A stretch of DNA of 64,000 nt from Acinetobacter courvalinii (GTDB taxonomy: Bacteria; Pseudomonadota; Gammaproteobacteria; Pseudomonadales; Moraxellaceae): assembly GCF_014635545.1 (NCBI RefSeq), contig NZ_BMDA01000003.1, positions 310,001 to 374,000 on the forward strand. Reading direction: 5' to 3'. Shown here piece after piece: positions 17,799-27,176 of this stretch. The position numbers and the translations under genes were made by a program. The notes below the pieces were generated by a model. That model searched no databases. It saw only the letters and a list, made by a program, of their open reading frames with translations, and was not told the DNA's origin. How positions within the stretch are numbered: the first letter of the stretch is position 1; each line of letters starts with the position of its first letter.

Positions 17799-17826
17799 AA
17801 AAAACCCGCGTTGAGCGGGTTTTTTT
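17799..17826. terminator. Terminator between rpmA and the convergent pirin gene
   Basis: The stem CCCGC / GCGGG with a GTTGA loop is flanked by six As and seven Ts, so it can act in both directions. Confidence 0.85.
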
Positions 17827-17851
17827 ATGCGGATAAGTTTTGAATTGTGGT

Positions 17852-18721
17852 TTAGTCCGAAGCTTTTCCAAAGTTTCCGGTTTTTAAGTCTTCATAGGCC
17901 TGTAAAATCTCCTCATAACTGTTCATGACAAAAAAGCCGTGTCCATTGATCGGTTCCTGCAAGGGAGGTGCCGATAAAAATAACAGATCACAGTTTTCTA
18001 AGGCGATGATCGCAACATCGGTATCAAAGCTGGACATTACTGCCAAGGCTTGCTCTTCCAGAATCTCTTCATCAGTAGTGAACTGCAGTTTGCCTTTGCG
18101 TAAATAAATTAAAGTCGTGTCACCATGATGGGCCGGCAGGATAAGTTGCTGTTGTTTATTTAGATGGACATCTAAAACATTCATTGGGCTATAAGTGTGG
18201 GCAATGCCCTGAATATTGCGGAACTGACCAGCCACGATACGTACATAACCTGCTTCATGTTCCAGTTGCACCGTAGGGATGCTATGACTCTGCAAGCTTT
18301 GATAGTGCGGAGCTGCCATCTTGTCTTTTGCGGGAAGATTGACCCACAATTGCAGCATTTCAAAATACCCACCGCGCTCACGAAAGGCAGGGCTAAAATG
18401 TTCCGTATGTTGAATACCGGCAGCTGCGGTCATCCATTGCACATCGCCTGATGTCATAATGCCGCCATGGCCGGCAGAATCCTGATGTTGTAATTCACCT
18501 GCAAACACAAAGGTCACCGTTTCAAAGCCGCGATGCGGATGTTCATTCACGCCTTTCTTCGTACTTTTGGGCGATAAGCGTCCTTGCCCCAGATGATCCA
18601 GTAATAAAAAGGGTGAAGTGGTGTTACCCAGTTCCTGATAAGAAAATACCGACAATGCCGGATAAAAGTCACCAATGGCAAAACGCGTGTCATTACGGTG
18701 GATAAAGGCCAGGCTTTTCAT
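17852..18721 (-). CDS. Pirin family protein
   Basis: A 289-residue bicupin. The metal ligands of the N-terminal cupin are His61 and His63 (in NEHPHRGFETVT) with His105 and Glu107 (in GIQHTEH), matching the pirin Fe(II) site. Some bacterial pirins oxidise quercetin; others bind regulatory partners. The C-terminal cupin is degenerate and lacks obvious ligands, as in the family. The gene is monocistronic and divergent from lolA. Its substrate is unknown. Confidence 0.9.
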   Translation of the reverse strand: MKSLAFIHRNDTRFAIGDFYPALSVFSYQELGNTTSPFLLLDHLGQGRLSPKSTKKGVNEHPHRGFETVTFVFAGELQHQDSAGHGGIMTSGDVQWMTAAAGIQHTEHFSPAFRERGGYFEMLQLWVNLPAKDKMAAPHYQSLQSHSIPTVQLEHEAGYVRIVAGQFRNIQGIAHTYSPMNVLDVHLNKQQQLILPAHHGDTTLIYLRKGKLQFTTDEEILEEQALAVMSSFDTDVAIIALENCDLLFLSAPPLQEPINGHGFFVMNSYEEILQAYEDLKTGNFGKASD

Positions 18722-19011
18722 GGTGGATTCTGTTCAATATGCTTGGCTTTAGCTTAGCAAACGCTACTGATTCGTCTAGATAAAAACGGATCAATAATTT
18801 TCTCTCACCAGACATTGACTTGAGAATGAGTGAATCAGCAAAAAGTTGATTTTTTACTCTTACAATCTCTACATAAAGGTCGCAACTTCATACATAATGC
18901 AGAACTTTGCGACACGAACTACACAAAACCTGTGCTTTTCTTCATTTTTTTAATGATCAAAAACAGTAAGATGTCGGCATAACAGTAGAAATCTGATAGA
19001 AGGTTGTTTTT
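18722..19011. other. Divergent promoter region between pirin and lolA
   Basis: 290 AT-rich bases with no gene, terminator or clear palindrome. The promoters for both genes must lie here but no strong consensus was seen. Confidence 0.4.
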
Positions 19012-19716
19012 ATGAATTTCGTAAAAAAAATGGCTTATGCTGCAACATTAAGTGCAATCACACTTGCTCCGGTTGTGAGTAGTCAGGTCTTTGCTGCACC
19101 TGTTGCTGCATCGGCTCAGCAAGCAACAAACAGTCTGGTTCAGCAGTTATCTGGCCTGCAACGATTCACCGCAGATTTTGAACAAACCACAAAAGTTGCA
19201 AGTAGCAACAGCAATAAAACCGCACAGAAAAAAAGTTTGACCGCTCAACATATGAATCAGACCTTTAAGGGAACGATGAAAGTTGAACGTCCAGGAAAAT
19301 TTTATTGGGAAACTACCAGTCCGGCCAAACAAACGATCGTGACCACAGGTAAGGTGGTATGGATCTATGATCCTGATTTACAGCAAGCCGTCCGTCAAAG
19401 TCTGGATGATCAAATTGCCAATACCCCTGCATTATTGTTATCGGGCAATACCAACCAGATCATGCAGTCTTATCGTGTGACTCAGCCGGACCGTAGCAAG
19501 CTGTATTACACCTTGTATCCGAAACAGCAAGATGGCGCATTCCAAAGTCTCACCATTAGTTTTGGTGCCAATAAAGCACCGAACTTGATGATCTTGCAGG
19601 ATTCTTTGGGACAAACCACCTATGTACGTTTCAATAATCTCAAAGTGAATCCTTCGATTCCAGCACCGGTGTTTAATTTCACACCGCCTAAAGGGACCGA
19701 TATTATTGATCAGTAA
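19012..19716 (+). CDS. lolA: Outer-membrane lipoprotein carrier protein LolA
   Basis: 234 residues with a signal peptide cleaved near SSQVFAA (about residue 29). LolA receives lipoproteins from LolCDE and carries them across the periplasm to LolB. Typical features are LQRFTADFEQTT at the start of the mature protein, PGKFYWET around residue 98, and VVWIYDPDLQQAV near 119. An insertion of about 20 Ser/Asn/Lys/Gln-rich residues (near 63-85) between the first strands makes it longer than E. coli LolA. It is monocistronic, with its own terminator. Confidence 0.93.
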   Translation: MNFVKKMAYAATLSAITLAPVVSSQVFAAPVAASAQQATNSLVQQLSGLQRFTADFEQTTKVASSNSNKTAQKKSLTAQHMNQTFKGTMKVERPGKFYWETTSPAKQTIVTTGKVVWIYDPDLQQAVRQSLDDQIANTPALLLSGNTNQIMQSYRVTQPDRSKLYYTLYPKQQDGAFQSLTISFGANKAPNLMILQDSLGQTTYVRFNNLKVNPSIPAPVFNFTPPKGTDIIDQ

Positions 19717-19730
19717 GTCCTGATTAGATA

Positions 19731-19760
19731 AAAAAAGCCGCAGATGATGCGGCTTTTTTT
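19731..19760 (+). terminator. Terminator of lolA
   Basis: A perfect 12-bp stem AAAAAAGCCGCA / TGCGGCTTTTTT with a GATGA loop and a continuing T run. Confidence 0.9.
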
Positions 19761-19847
19761 ATTGAACCGTTTATAGATACATTTCTTAATTTCATCTACG
19801 GGCAAGGCTTTGTATAGTGAAGAAAAACATCAGAGACGTGTAGGACG

Positions 19848-20609
19848 ATGAATACTTCACAATTATCAAAATTTCTTCCCATTCTTCCTATCCTGACGGT
19901 TGTCGCATTAGCCGGGTGTCAGCCGAAAAAAGAAGCGGCTACCCCGACGGAAAAAACCAGCGATATTCCGCTTATTCATGCCAACGTTAGCGCGGTTAAA
20001 ATTCCAAAACAAAAGGTGTGTCTGGAAGATGGCTGTACCACCTATGACTTGCAAACGGTACACACCAACCAGACATGGATAGATGACTATTTCATGAACC
20101 GGATGAAAAAGGCTGAGCCGAATGCGTTTGCAAATCTGGCTGACCAAGAGGTTAAAGCTCCCGCTGATGGAATGGTACAGAATGAGAGCAGTACCTCTGT
20201 CCGTTTTGTGGGGCAAAATTATAACCTTGCCACCTTTGCCATTCAGAGTTACTCATATTCAACAGGTGCGGCACATGGCATGTCACATCAGGAATTTGTC
20301 AACTTCGACTTGAAGAATAAGAAGCACATTACCGTGAGCGAACTGCTAAAACCGGAGATGAATAATAAACTTCGTGATGAACTATATGCTGCAAACCAGA
20401 ACTGGTTAGAACAGCATAACATCAAGAAAGACCAGTTACAGGTCAGTGATAATTATTACTATGGCGTAAACGGCATCGTCTTTGTTTATCCGTTGTATGA
20501 GCTGGCTTCTTATGCAGAAGGAATGAGCGAACTGACCTTGCCATATTATGCGGCGAAGGAGTTTGTCAAAGCCGAATACTTGCCGAGCTTGCCAAAAGAT
20601 GCAGGCTAG
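19848..20609 (+). CDS. DUF3298/RsiV-like lipoprotein
   Basis: A 253-residue lipoprotein with lipobox ALAGC (Cys24). The mature part shows the pattern of DUF4163/DUF3298 proteins: YSTGAAHGMSH near residue 140, FVNFDLKNKKHITVSELL soon after, and a C-terminal YGVNGIVFVYPLYELASYAEG segment. The same fold occurs in RsiV, where it binds lysozyme. Whether this protein binds lysozyme or another hydrolase is untested. Two Cys (residues 57 and 62, in VCLEDGCTTY) may form a disulfide. It stands alone between lolA and serS. Confidence 0.8.
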   Translation: MNTSQLSKFLPILPILTVVALAGCQPKKEAATPTEKTSDIPLIHANVSAVKIPKQKVCLEDGCTTYDLQTVHTNQTWIDDYFMNRMKKAEPNAFANLADQEVKAPADGMVQNESSTSVRFVGQNYNLATFAIQSYSYSTGAAHGMSHQEFVNFDLKNKKHITVSELLKPEMNNKLRDELYAANQNWLEQHNIKKDQLQVSDNYYYGVNGIVFVYPLYELASYAEGMSELTLPYYAAKEFVKAEYLPSLPKDAG

Positions 20610-20614
20610 TTTGA

Positions 20615-20667
20615 GTACAGCCTCTACATATCGTGTGTAGAGGCTGTACAAGCGCTGTATTTTTTTA
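20615..20667 (+). terminator. Strong stem-loop with a displaced T run before serS
   Basis: A perfect 14-bp stem (GTACAGCCTCTACA at 20615-20628 with its complement at 20636-20649) is followed by a run of seven Ts only after 10 more bases. It is probably the terminator of the lipoprotein gene, though the spacing is unusual and it lies just 51 bases before serS. Confidence 0.6.
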
Positions 20668-20711
20668 GGTTTAAGCCTTACACTATAGCCAGTTTTTTCC
20701 TCTATTCATGA

Positions 20712-21989
<1,278 letters not shown>

Positions 21990-22056
21990 ACTTTGCATCG
22001 AATTTGTGCATAGTTTTTGCTTGAGCTCAATCAGATTGAAAATATAGAGGCGTGAC

Positions 22057-23430
22057 GTGGAAATCTTCCCAATCTCTTTAAAGTTGCAACAGCAACGTTG
22101 TCTGATTGTGGGTGGTGGGCATATTGCCTACCGCAAAGCAAATTTACTGGTCAAGGCAGGTGCAATTGTGGATGTGATTGCACCTGATATCCTGCCCGAA
22201 TTACGCCAGCTGGTTGAACAATCAAGCGGACAGTATCATCAGGCATCTTTTTCTGAAACTATTCTGGCTACGCCGTATCGCTTGGTGATTGCAGCGACAG
22301 ATCAGCCTGATGTCAATAAAGCAGTATTTGAACAGTGTGAACAGCGTAATCTGCTGGTGAATAGTGTCGATGATATTCCGCATTGCCGTTTTATGGTACC
22401 TGCGATTATTGATCGTTCACCCTTGGTGATTTCGGTCGCTTCCAATGGTGCATCCCCAGTTTTATCCAGACAGTTACGCACGCAGATCGAAACCATTGTG
22501 CCGCATGGCATGGGTAAGCTGGCTGAGTTTTCAGGCCAGTGGCGCAAGCAAGTCAAAGCCAAAATTGCCAATCCGGATGAGCGTCGTATCTTCTGGGAAA
22601 ACCTGTATGCCAGTCCGCTGAAAGAACAGGTTTTCAATGACAATATTGCTGTAGCCAATGATCTGATTGAGCAGGCTTTAACAGAATGGACCGCACCGAA
22701 AGGTGAGGTTTATCTGGTTGGGGCAGGCCCCGGTGACCCAGAACTGCTGACTTTAAAAGCATTACGCCTGATGCAACAAGCAGATGTGATAATTTACGAC
22801 CGTCTGGTCTCTGCGCCGATTCTGGACTTGTGCCGCCGTGACGCTGAAAAGATTTATGTCGGTAAAGCGCGTTCTAACCATTCGGTTCCACAAGATGGCA
22901 TCAATGCCTTACTGGTGGAATATGCGCAACAAGGTAAACGTGTTTGTCGCTTAAAAGGTGGCGATCCGTTTATCTTTGGCCGTGGTGGTGAAGAGATTCA
23001 GGAACTGGTTGAAGCCAATGTCACTTTTCAGGTCGTGCCGGGCATTACCGCAGCTTCCGGCTGTTCCGCCTATGCCGGTATTCCTCTGACGCATCGTGAT
23101 TATGCACAAAGTGTACGTTTCCTGACAGGACATTTAAAAGAAGGCTCACCTGAGCTGCCGTGGAATGAACTGGTCTATGAAAACCAGACCTTGGTGCTAT
23201 ATATGGGCTTGGTCGGTCTGGAACGTATTTGTGAGCAATTAATTGCACATGGTCAGCGTCCAAGCATGCCAGTGGCCTTGATTTCCAAAGGCACCACGCC
23301 GGAGCAAAAAGTGGTGGTGGGTACTTTGGCGGATATCGCAACCAAAGTATCTGATAATCAGATCGTCGCGCCAACTTTGACCATTATTGGTGAAGTGGTC
23401 AGTTTACGTGAACAGTTAAAATGGCAATAG
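22057..23430 (+). CDS. cysG: Siroheme synthase (trifunctional CysG)
   Basis: 457 residues from a GTG start preceded by AGAGGCGTGAC. The N-terminal part (about 1-205) is the NAD-dependent precorrin-2 dehydrogenase and sirohydrochlorin ferrochelatase, with GGGHIAYRKANLL as the dinucleotide-binding motif. The C-terminal part (about 215-457) is uroporphyrinogen-III methyltransferase, with VYLVGAGPGDPELLT, RLKGGDPFIFGRGGEE and a VVPGITAASG motif. Together they convert uroporphyrinogen III to siroheme for sulfite and nitrite reductases. It lies downstream of serS, an arrangement seen in Acinetobacter and Pseudomonas. Confidence 0.95.
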   Translation: MEIFPISLKLQQQRCLIVGGGHIAYRKANLLVKAGAIVDVIAPDILPELRQLVEQSSGQYHQASFSETILATPYRLVIAATDQPDVNKAVFEQCEQRNLLVNSVDDIPHCRFMVPAIIDRSPLVISVASNGASPVLSRQLRTQIETIVPHGMGKLAEFSGQWRKQVKAKIANPDERRIFWENLYASPLKEQVFNDNIAVANDLIEQALTEWTAPKGEVYLVGAGPGDPELLTLKALRLMQQADVIIYDRLVSAPILDLCRRDAEKIYVGKARSNHSVPQDGINALLVEYAQQGKRVCRLKGGDPFIFGRGGEEIQELVEANVTFQVVPGITAASGCSAYAGIPLTHRDYAQSVRFLTGHLKEGSPELPWNELVYENQTLVLYMGLVGLERICEQLIAHGQRPSMPVALISKGTTPEQKVVVGTLADIATKVSDNQIVAPTLTIIGEVVSLREQLKWQ

Positions 23431-23519
23431 AATCCCTCCTTGCGGAGCTATAACCGCTCCTCACCTCTTTAAAAAAGAGGAGAGTTCCTCCCTTTTTCAA
23501 AGGGAGGCTAGGAGGGATT
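23431..23519. repeat. 89-bp palindromic element with terminal inverted repeats
   Basis: AATCCCTCCT at 23431-23440 is exactly complemented by AGGAGGGATT at 23510-23519. Inside are three hairpins: GGAGC/GCTCC (23444-23460), CCTCTTT/AAAGAGG (23464-23480) and CCTCCCTTT/AAAGGGAGG (23487-23507). It starts right after the cysG stop and ends 20 bases before trmL. It looks like a REP- or MITE-like intergenic repeat; I saw no second copy in this window. Confidence 0.7.
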
Positions 23520-23539
23520 ATGAAAAGTAGAGAAAATTT

Positions 23540-24010
23540 GTGATTCATGTCGTCCTATACGAGCCTGAGATTCCAGCGAATACAGGTAATATCATTCGTC
23601 TATGTGCCAATACAGGTGCGCAACTCCATTTGGTAAAACCTTTGGGTTTTGAGCTGGATGATAAAAAGTTAAAACGTGCAGGTTTGGATTACCATGAATG
23701 GGCACGAATGCAAATTTGGGACACTATCGAACTTTGCCTTGCTGACTTAAAAGCCAAAGGGGTTGAGCATGTCTTCCCATTGACGACTAAAGGCAGTGCC
23801 ACACCGCATACGGTGGACCTGAATCGTCCAGTTGCCTTATTGATGGGGCCTGAAACCCGTGGCCTGCCTGAGCAGGTACGTATGATGTTTCCACAAGAGC
23901 AGTGGATTCGTTTGCCAATGGCGGAAAACTCAAGAAGCTTGAATCTTTCCAATGCGACCGCTGTCATTGTCTATGAAGCATGGCGACAACAAGGCTTTAA
24001 ACAACTCTAA
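23540..24010 (+). CDS. trmL: tRNA (cytidine(34)-2'-O)-methyltransferase
   Basis: A 156-residue SPOUT methyltransferase that 2'-O-methylates the wobble base of tRNA-Leu isoacceptors. The family pattern is clear: [20 protein letters not shown] near residue 8, [13 protein letters not shown] near 105, and [19 protein letters not shown] near 133, which forms the S-adenosylmethionine-binding trefoil knot. The GTG at 23540 is the start; no ATG precedes the conserved N-terminus. The gene meets the VOC gene tail to tail with no base between the stop codons. Confidence 0.95.
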   Translation: MIHVVLYEPEIPANTGNIIRLCANTGAQLHLVKPLGFELDDKKLKRAGLDYHEWARMQIWDTIELCLADLKAKGVEHVFPLTTKGSATPHTVDLNRPVALLMGPETRGLPEQVRMMFPQEQWIRLPMAENSRSLNLSNATAVIVYEAWRQQGFKQL

Positions 24011-24391
24011 TCAAAGATCGCCATATGGGCTTGCCACAACCAGCGTATATCCATTGAGGTCTCTAAACCAGATCTCCCGATGATGCGCATTGGGATTGTA
24101 TTTAGGGCCTTCCAGAATTTCGACTTGATGGGTTTGTAGTTTTTGCACAATCTCATCAAATCGATTGCTTTCAAACCACAATGACACGCCGTTACCGATC
24201 ACTCGTTTCGGATCTCCGATATGTGGATGTTCATGTGCTTGCCATTGATGCAACTGCAACACCATATGCTGTTCAAACAGTAACTGTTCATATTCTTTAC
24301 CGCCATGACCACTTTCTAGGCCAAGTATTGTCTGGTACCACTGACTGGTTTTCTCAACATCTGCAACTGCAATTAAAGGTTGTGGATACAT
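24011..24391 (-). CDS. VOC-superfamily (glyoxalase/bleomycin-resistance-like) protein
   Basis: A 126-residue single-domain vicinal-oxygen-chelate protein. It starts with PLIAVADVEKTSQWYQTILG, and the second beta-alpha unit ends REIWFRDLNGYTLVV, where the Glu of REIWF is the usual metal or ligand position. An unusual HQWQAHEHPHIGD segment in the middle is His-rich. The substrate is not known. It lies 17 bases downstream of the HxlR regulator on the same strand, so it may be regulated by it. Confidence 0.85.
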   Translation of the reverse strand: MYPQPLIAVADVEKTSQWYQTILGLESGHGGKEYEQLLFEQHMVLQLHQWQAHEHPHIGDPKRVIGNGVSLWFESNRFDEIVQKLQTHQVEILEGPKYNPNAHHREIWFRDLNGYTLVVASPYGDL

Positions 24392-24408
24392 ATTCGTACC
24401 TCATTGTG

Positions 24409-24792
24409 TTATTCGATCTCTTGTTCTTGTATCGAATCAAAATGTTGTTGAGCGTAGATGACCTGTTCGATATTACTCTCAGCCCAATCTTTGAGTTGAT
24501 ATGCCATTTCTGCCACTTCCAGACCGAGTGGGGTAAGTGAATAATCCACTCGAATCGGGGCGGTATTCTGCACCTGACGCTGGATAAAGCCATCTCGTTC
24601 CAGCATTTTGAGCTTCTGAGACAATACTTTAGGCGAAATGCCTTGAATACTTTTTTTCAATAAATTGAAATGTTGGATGTCTCGTGCCAGCACATTAATA
24701 ATCATCAGTACCCATTTGTCTGCAATTTTTTCGAAAAATAAACGGGCAGGGCAATGTTGTTGATAAATATCGTATTTTAATGCCTGATTCAT
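24409..24792 (-). CDS. HxlR-family transcriptional regulator with a conserved N-terminal Cys
   Basis: A 127-residue winged-helix regulator. The ATG at 24792 is preferred over that at 24807: GAGGG lies 8 bases upstream. The family pattern CPARLFFEKIADKWVLMII places Cys14 at the position used by HypR to sense oxidants, next to the Cys6 site of YodB. The recognition helix is in GISPKVLSQKLKMLERDGF, and the wing is in YSLTPLGLEV. It is divergent from a flavodoxin-like gene across a 20-bp palindrome, the arrangement of a quinone or disulfide-stress sensor with its target. It probably represses both itself and the flavodoxin gene (inference). Confidence 0.92.
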   Translation of the reverse strand: MNQALKYDIYQQHCPARLFFEKIADKWVLMIINVLARDIQHFNLLKKSIQGISPKVLSQKLKMLERDGFIQRQVQNTAPIRVDYSLTPLGLEVAEMAYQLKDWAESNIEQVIYAQQHFDSIQEQEIE

Positions 24793-24826
24793 AGCGATAA
24801 CCCTCATTTTCTCAATCGAATGTCAG

Positions 24827-24846
24827 TAGTTACCAATTGGTAACTA
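24827..24846. promoter_or_regulatory. 20-bp perfect palindrome, candidate HxlR operator
   Basis: TAGTTACCAA is followed by its exact complement TTGGTAACTA. It ends one base before the predicted -35 of the flavodoxin promoter and lies 34 bases before the regulator start, so a bound dimer would affect both genes. Outer TGTCA (24821-24825) and TGACA (24849-24853) arms extend the symmetry imperfectly. Confidence 0.75.
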
Positions 24847-24847
24847 A

Positions 24848-24875
24848 TTGACACCTAGTTTCTAAAATATATCAT
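24848..24875 (+). promoter_or_regulatory. Predicted promoter of the flavodoxin-like gene
   Basis: TTGACA (24848-24853) and TATCAT (24870-24875) are separated by 16 bases; transcription would start about 28 bases before the ATG at 24910. Confidence 0.55.
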
Positions 24876-24909
24876 TAAATCGAACTTTTGAAAAATTTTG
24901 GAAACTCTC

Positions 24910-25464
24910 ATGACACAAATTGCAGTTGTATATTTCTCTGGCTATGGTCATACCAAAGTAGTTGCTGAAACTTTTGCGGGTGCAATTGATGCGACTTTGA
25001 TTGAAATTGATCAGAATGGCGAGATTACTGAACAAGACTGGCAAACCCTCAATAATGCACAAGGTATTGTATTTGGCGCACCCACCTATATGGCAGCAAC
25101 GCCTTGGCAATTTAAGAAATTTGCCGATGCTTCTTCAAAAATCTGGTTTACCCGCGGCTGGCAAGATAAGGTATTTGCAGGTTTTACCAATAGTGCAAGT
25201 CTGAATGGTGACAAGCAAGTGACCTTAATTCAATTACAAACCTTGGCATCACAACATGGTGGTATTTGGGTGAGCTTGGGTTTATTACCTGCCAATACCA
25301 AAGCGGCTAAACGTGAAGATATTAATAATTTGGGTGGTTCAGTTGGTCTGCTGGTTCAGTCACCGTCAGATGCAAGTACTGATGAGATTCCAACAGGCGA
25401 TTTAGAGACTGCGAAGCTTTATGCACAACGTGTGAAAGCAATTGTTGAAAAATTGCATGGTTAA
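24910..25464 (+). CDS. Flavodoxin-family NAD(P)H-dependent oxidoreductase
   Basis: A 184-residue flavodoxin-like protein. The ATG at 24910 follows GGAAA; an upstream TTG gives a non-homologous METL extension. The FMN phosphate loop is VVYFSGYGHTKVVAE at residues 5-19. The second FMN loop is GAPTYMAATPWQFKKF around 58-73, and the third includes TNSASLNGDKQ near 97. It resembles WrbA-like quinone reductases and would reduce quinones or related electrophiles by two electrons. Divergence from an HxlR regulator with a sensing Cys supports a quinone-stress role. Confidence 0.88.
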   Translation: MTQIAVVYFSGYGHTKVVAETFAGAIDATLIEIDQNGEITEQDWQTLNNAQGIVFGAPTYMAATPWQFKKFADASSKIWFTRGWQDKVFAGFTNSASLNGDKQVTLIQLQTLASQHGGIWVSLGLLPANTKAAKREDINNLGGSVGLLVQSPSDASTDEIPTGDLETAKLYAQRVKAIVEKLHG

Positions 25465-25476
25465 AATAAAAGATAA

Positions 25477-25505
25477 TAAAAAAGGCGCATTAAGCGCCTT
25501 TTTTA
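25477..25505. terminator. Bidirectional terminator between the flavodoxin and permease genes
   Basis: The stem AAAAAAGGCGC / GCGCCTTTTTT closes an ATTAA loop. The genes on both sides converge on it. Confidence 0.88.
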
Positions 25506-25522
25506 TTTTAATGTGATGAAAA

Positions 25523-26935
25523 TTAATGTTTATCATCAAATTCATTATGTTGTGGTGCGTTGTATTTAAAGCCCTTGGTTTTATAACCCAAGTATAAAAT
25601 ACCAAACATGGCCCACCATAAACCGAACTTCAATGCCGATTCTTCAATTTCAAGCCACATCGCAAAGATGCTGATAAAGCCGAGCAAAGGAATAATCACA
25701 AAGCTGATTATGTCTTTCAAGTTTTTAGTTCGGCCATCTCGTAAAGCATATCGAGAAATCACAGACAGGTTTACAAAGGTAAATGCTGTCAGTGCACCAA
25801 AGCTAATCATTGAAATCACAATATCCAGATCCATAAAGCCCGCAGTCAATGCGACTAAACCGACAATGATAATGTTATACGACGGAGTAAAGGTTTTTGG
25901 ACTGATATGACCGAAAATCTTCTTATTGATTACGCCATCACGACCCATCACGTACATCAGGCGAGAAACGCCTGCATGTGCAGAAATCCCGGAAGCCATG
26001 ACCGTTACAATGGCAAAAGCAAGTACGTAAGACTGGAATAATGAACCGCCGACCAAAAGCAGAATCTCGGGTTGAGTTTCAGCAATATTGGTGAAATACG
26101 ACTTTGGATCATTCGGGAAGTAAATCTGCATAAAGTAGGTGCTAATAATGAAAATAACACCAGCAAATAATGCCGTCAGGAAAATCGCTTTCGGTAAGGT
26201 CTTTTCTGTATCTTTGGTTTCTTCTGCCAAAGAGCTGAGTGAGTCAAAACCTGTAAATGAGAAGCAGAGCAGGGTCGCACCTGTGATTAATGCACCCACT
26301 GAGGTGAGTTCATTCCAAAACGGTTCCAGACTCCACAACTGATAACGGGTTTCAGCCGTAATCGCGCCGTCTGCATTAATCCCCATCTGTAATTTGTCAT
26401 AAACCAGATAGGTAAAGGTACCAATCACAATCAGCTGCACCAGTACAATCCAGCTATTGAAGTTGGCAACAAAACGGGCACCACGCAAGTTGATCCCTGT
26501 CATGAATGCTGTGAGGACAACCACCCAGACCCAGTGATTTACTGTTGGGAACAAGGCTTCCAGATAAATCACCGCCAAGATAATATTGACCATCGGCGAG
26601 AGTAAATAATCCAGCCAGGATGACCAACCCACCATGAAACCTACATTGGGATGAATTGATTTTTGTGCATAGGTATAAGCCGATCCTGATGAAGGGTATC
26701 GACGGATCATGTGACCATAACTGATTGAAGTAAATAAGATTGCAATCAGGGCAACAATATAAGAGGTCGGAACATGGTGATGACTTTCTTCGGAAACCAG
26801 TCCGAAAGTGTCAAACAACGTCATGGGTTGGATGTAAGCTAAACCAATAATAATAATATGCCAAAGACCAAGTGTCTTTTGCAGCTTAGCTACCGGTGGA
26901 GTCCCAGAGATATTTGTCAACGGCGTTATCCTCAT
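25523..26935 (-). CDS. APC-family permease, putrescine importer PuuP-like
   Basis: A 470-residue amino acid-polyamine-cation transporter with twelve membrane helices. It closely follows E. coli PuuP in segments I can compare from memory: GLAYIQPMTLFDTFG near residue 32, SGSAYTYAQKSIHPNVGFMVGWSSWLDYL around 82-110, TGATLLCFSFTGFDSLSSLAEET in the middle (both given in part), and SRLMYVMGRDGV. PuuP imports putrescine with protons. There is no polyamine catabolic gene nearby, so the substrate is inferred. It is the only gene of its transcript. Confidence 0.85.
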   Translation of the reverse strand: MRITPLTNISGTPPVAKLQKTLGLWHIIIIGLAYIQPMTLFDTFGLVSEESHHHVPTSYIVALIAILFTSISYGHMIRRYPSSGSAYTYAQKSIHPNVGFMVGWSSWLDYLLSPMVNIILAVIYLEALFPTVNHWVWVVVLTAFMTGINLRGARFVANFNSWIVLVQLIVIGTFTYLVYDKLQMGINADGAITAETRYQLWSLEPFWNELTSVGALITGATLLCFSFTGFDSLSSLAEETKDTEKTLPKAIFLTALFAGVIFIISTYFMQIYFPNDPKSYFTNIAETQPEILLLVGGSLFQSYVLAFAIVTVMASGISAHAGVSRLMYVMGRDGVINKKIFGHISPKTFTPSYNIIIVGLVALTAGFMDLDIVISMISFGALTAFTFVNLSVISRYALRDGRTKNLKDIISFVIIPLLGFISIFAMWLEIEESALKFGLWWAMFGILYLGYKTKGFKYNAPQHNEFDDKH

Positions 26936-27119
26936 AATCGTTGATCAAGGATCAGCTATGGTTTAAGGATCATTTGAGACGAAATGATCCCCCCTACAGA
27001 AAAAACGAAGTGCGCCAATCTATCGTAAAACGCTATAAATTGGCAGTACTTTTACAATTTTTTTAGCAACTTTTTTGCCAAAAGGGTAAACAAAAAGATG
27101 AATATCGATTCACCACAAT
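26936..27119. other. Intergenic region upstream of the permease
   Basis: About 180 bases carrying the permease promoter on the minus strand. No gene or repeat seen. Confidence 0.4.
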
Positions 27120-27151
27120 AAAATAAAGCCTCAATGATGAGGCTTTATTTT
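27120..27151 (-). terminator. Terminator of the alcohol dehydrogenase/SCP2-like unit
   Basis: A perfect 13-bp stem AAATAAAGCCTCA / TGAGGCTTTATTT with an ATGA loop lies 26 bases beyond the stop at 27177. Confidence 0.8.
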
Positions 27152-27176
27152 GTTTAAAATTAATTAATTCAATGAA

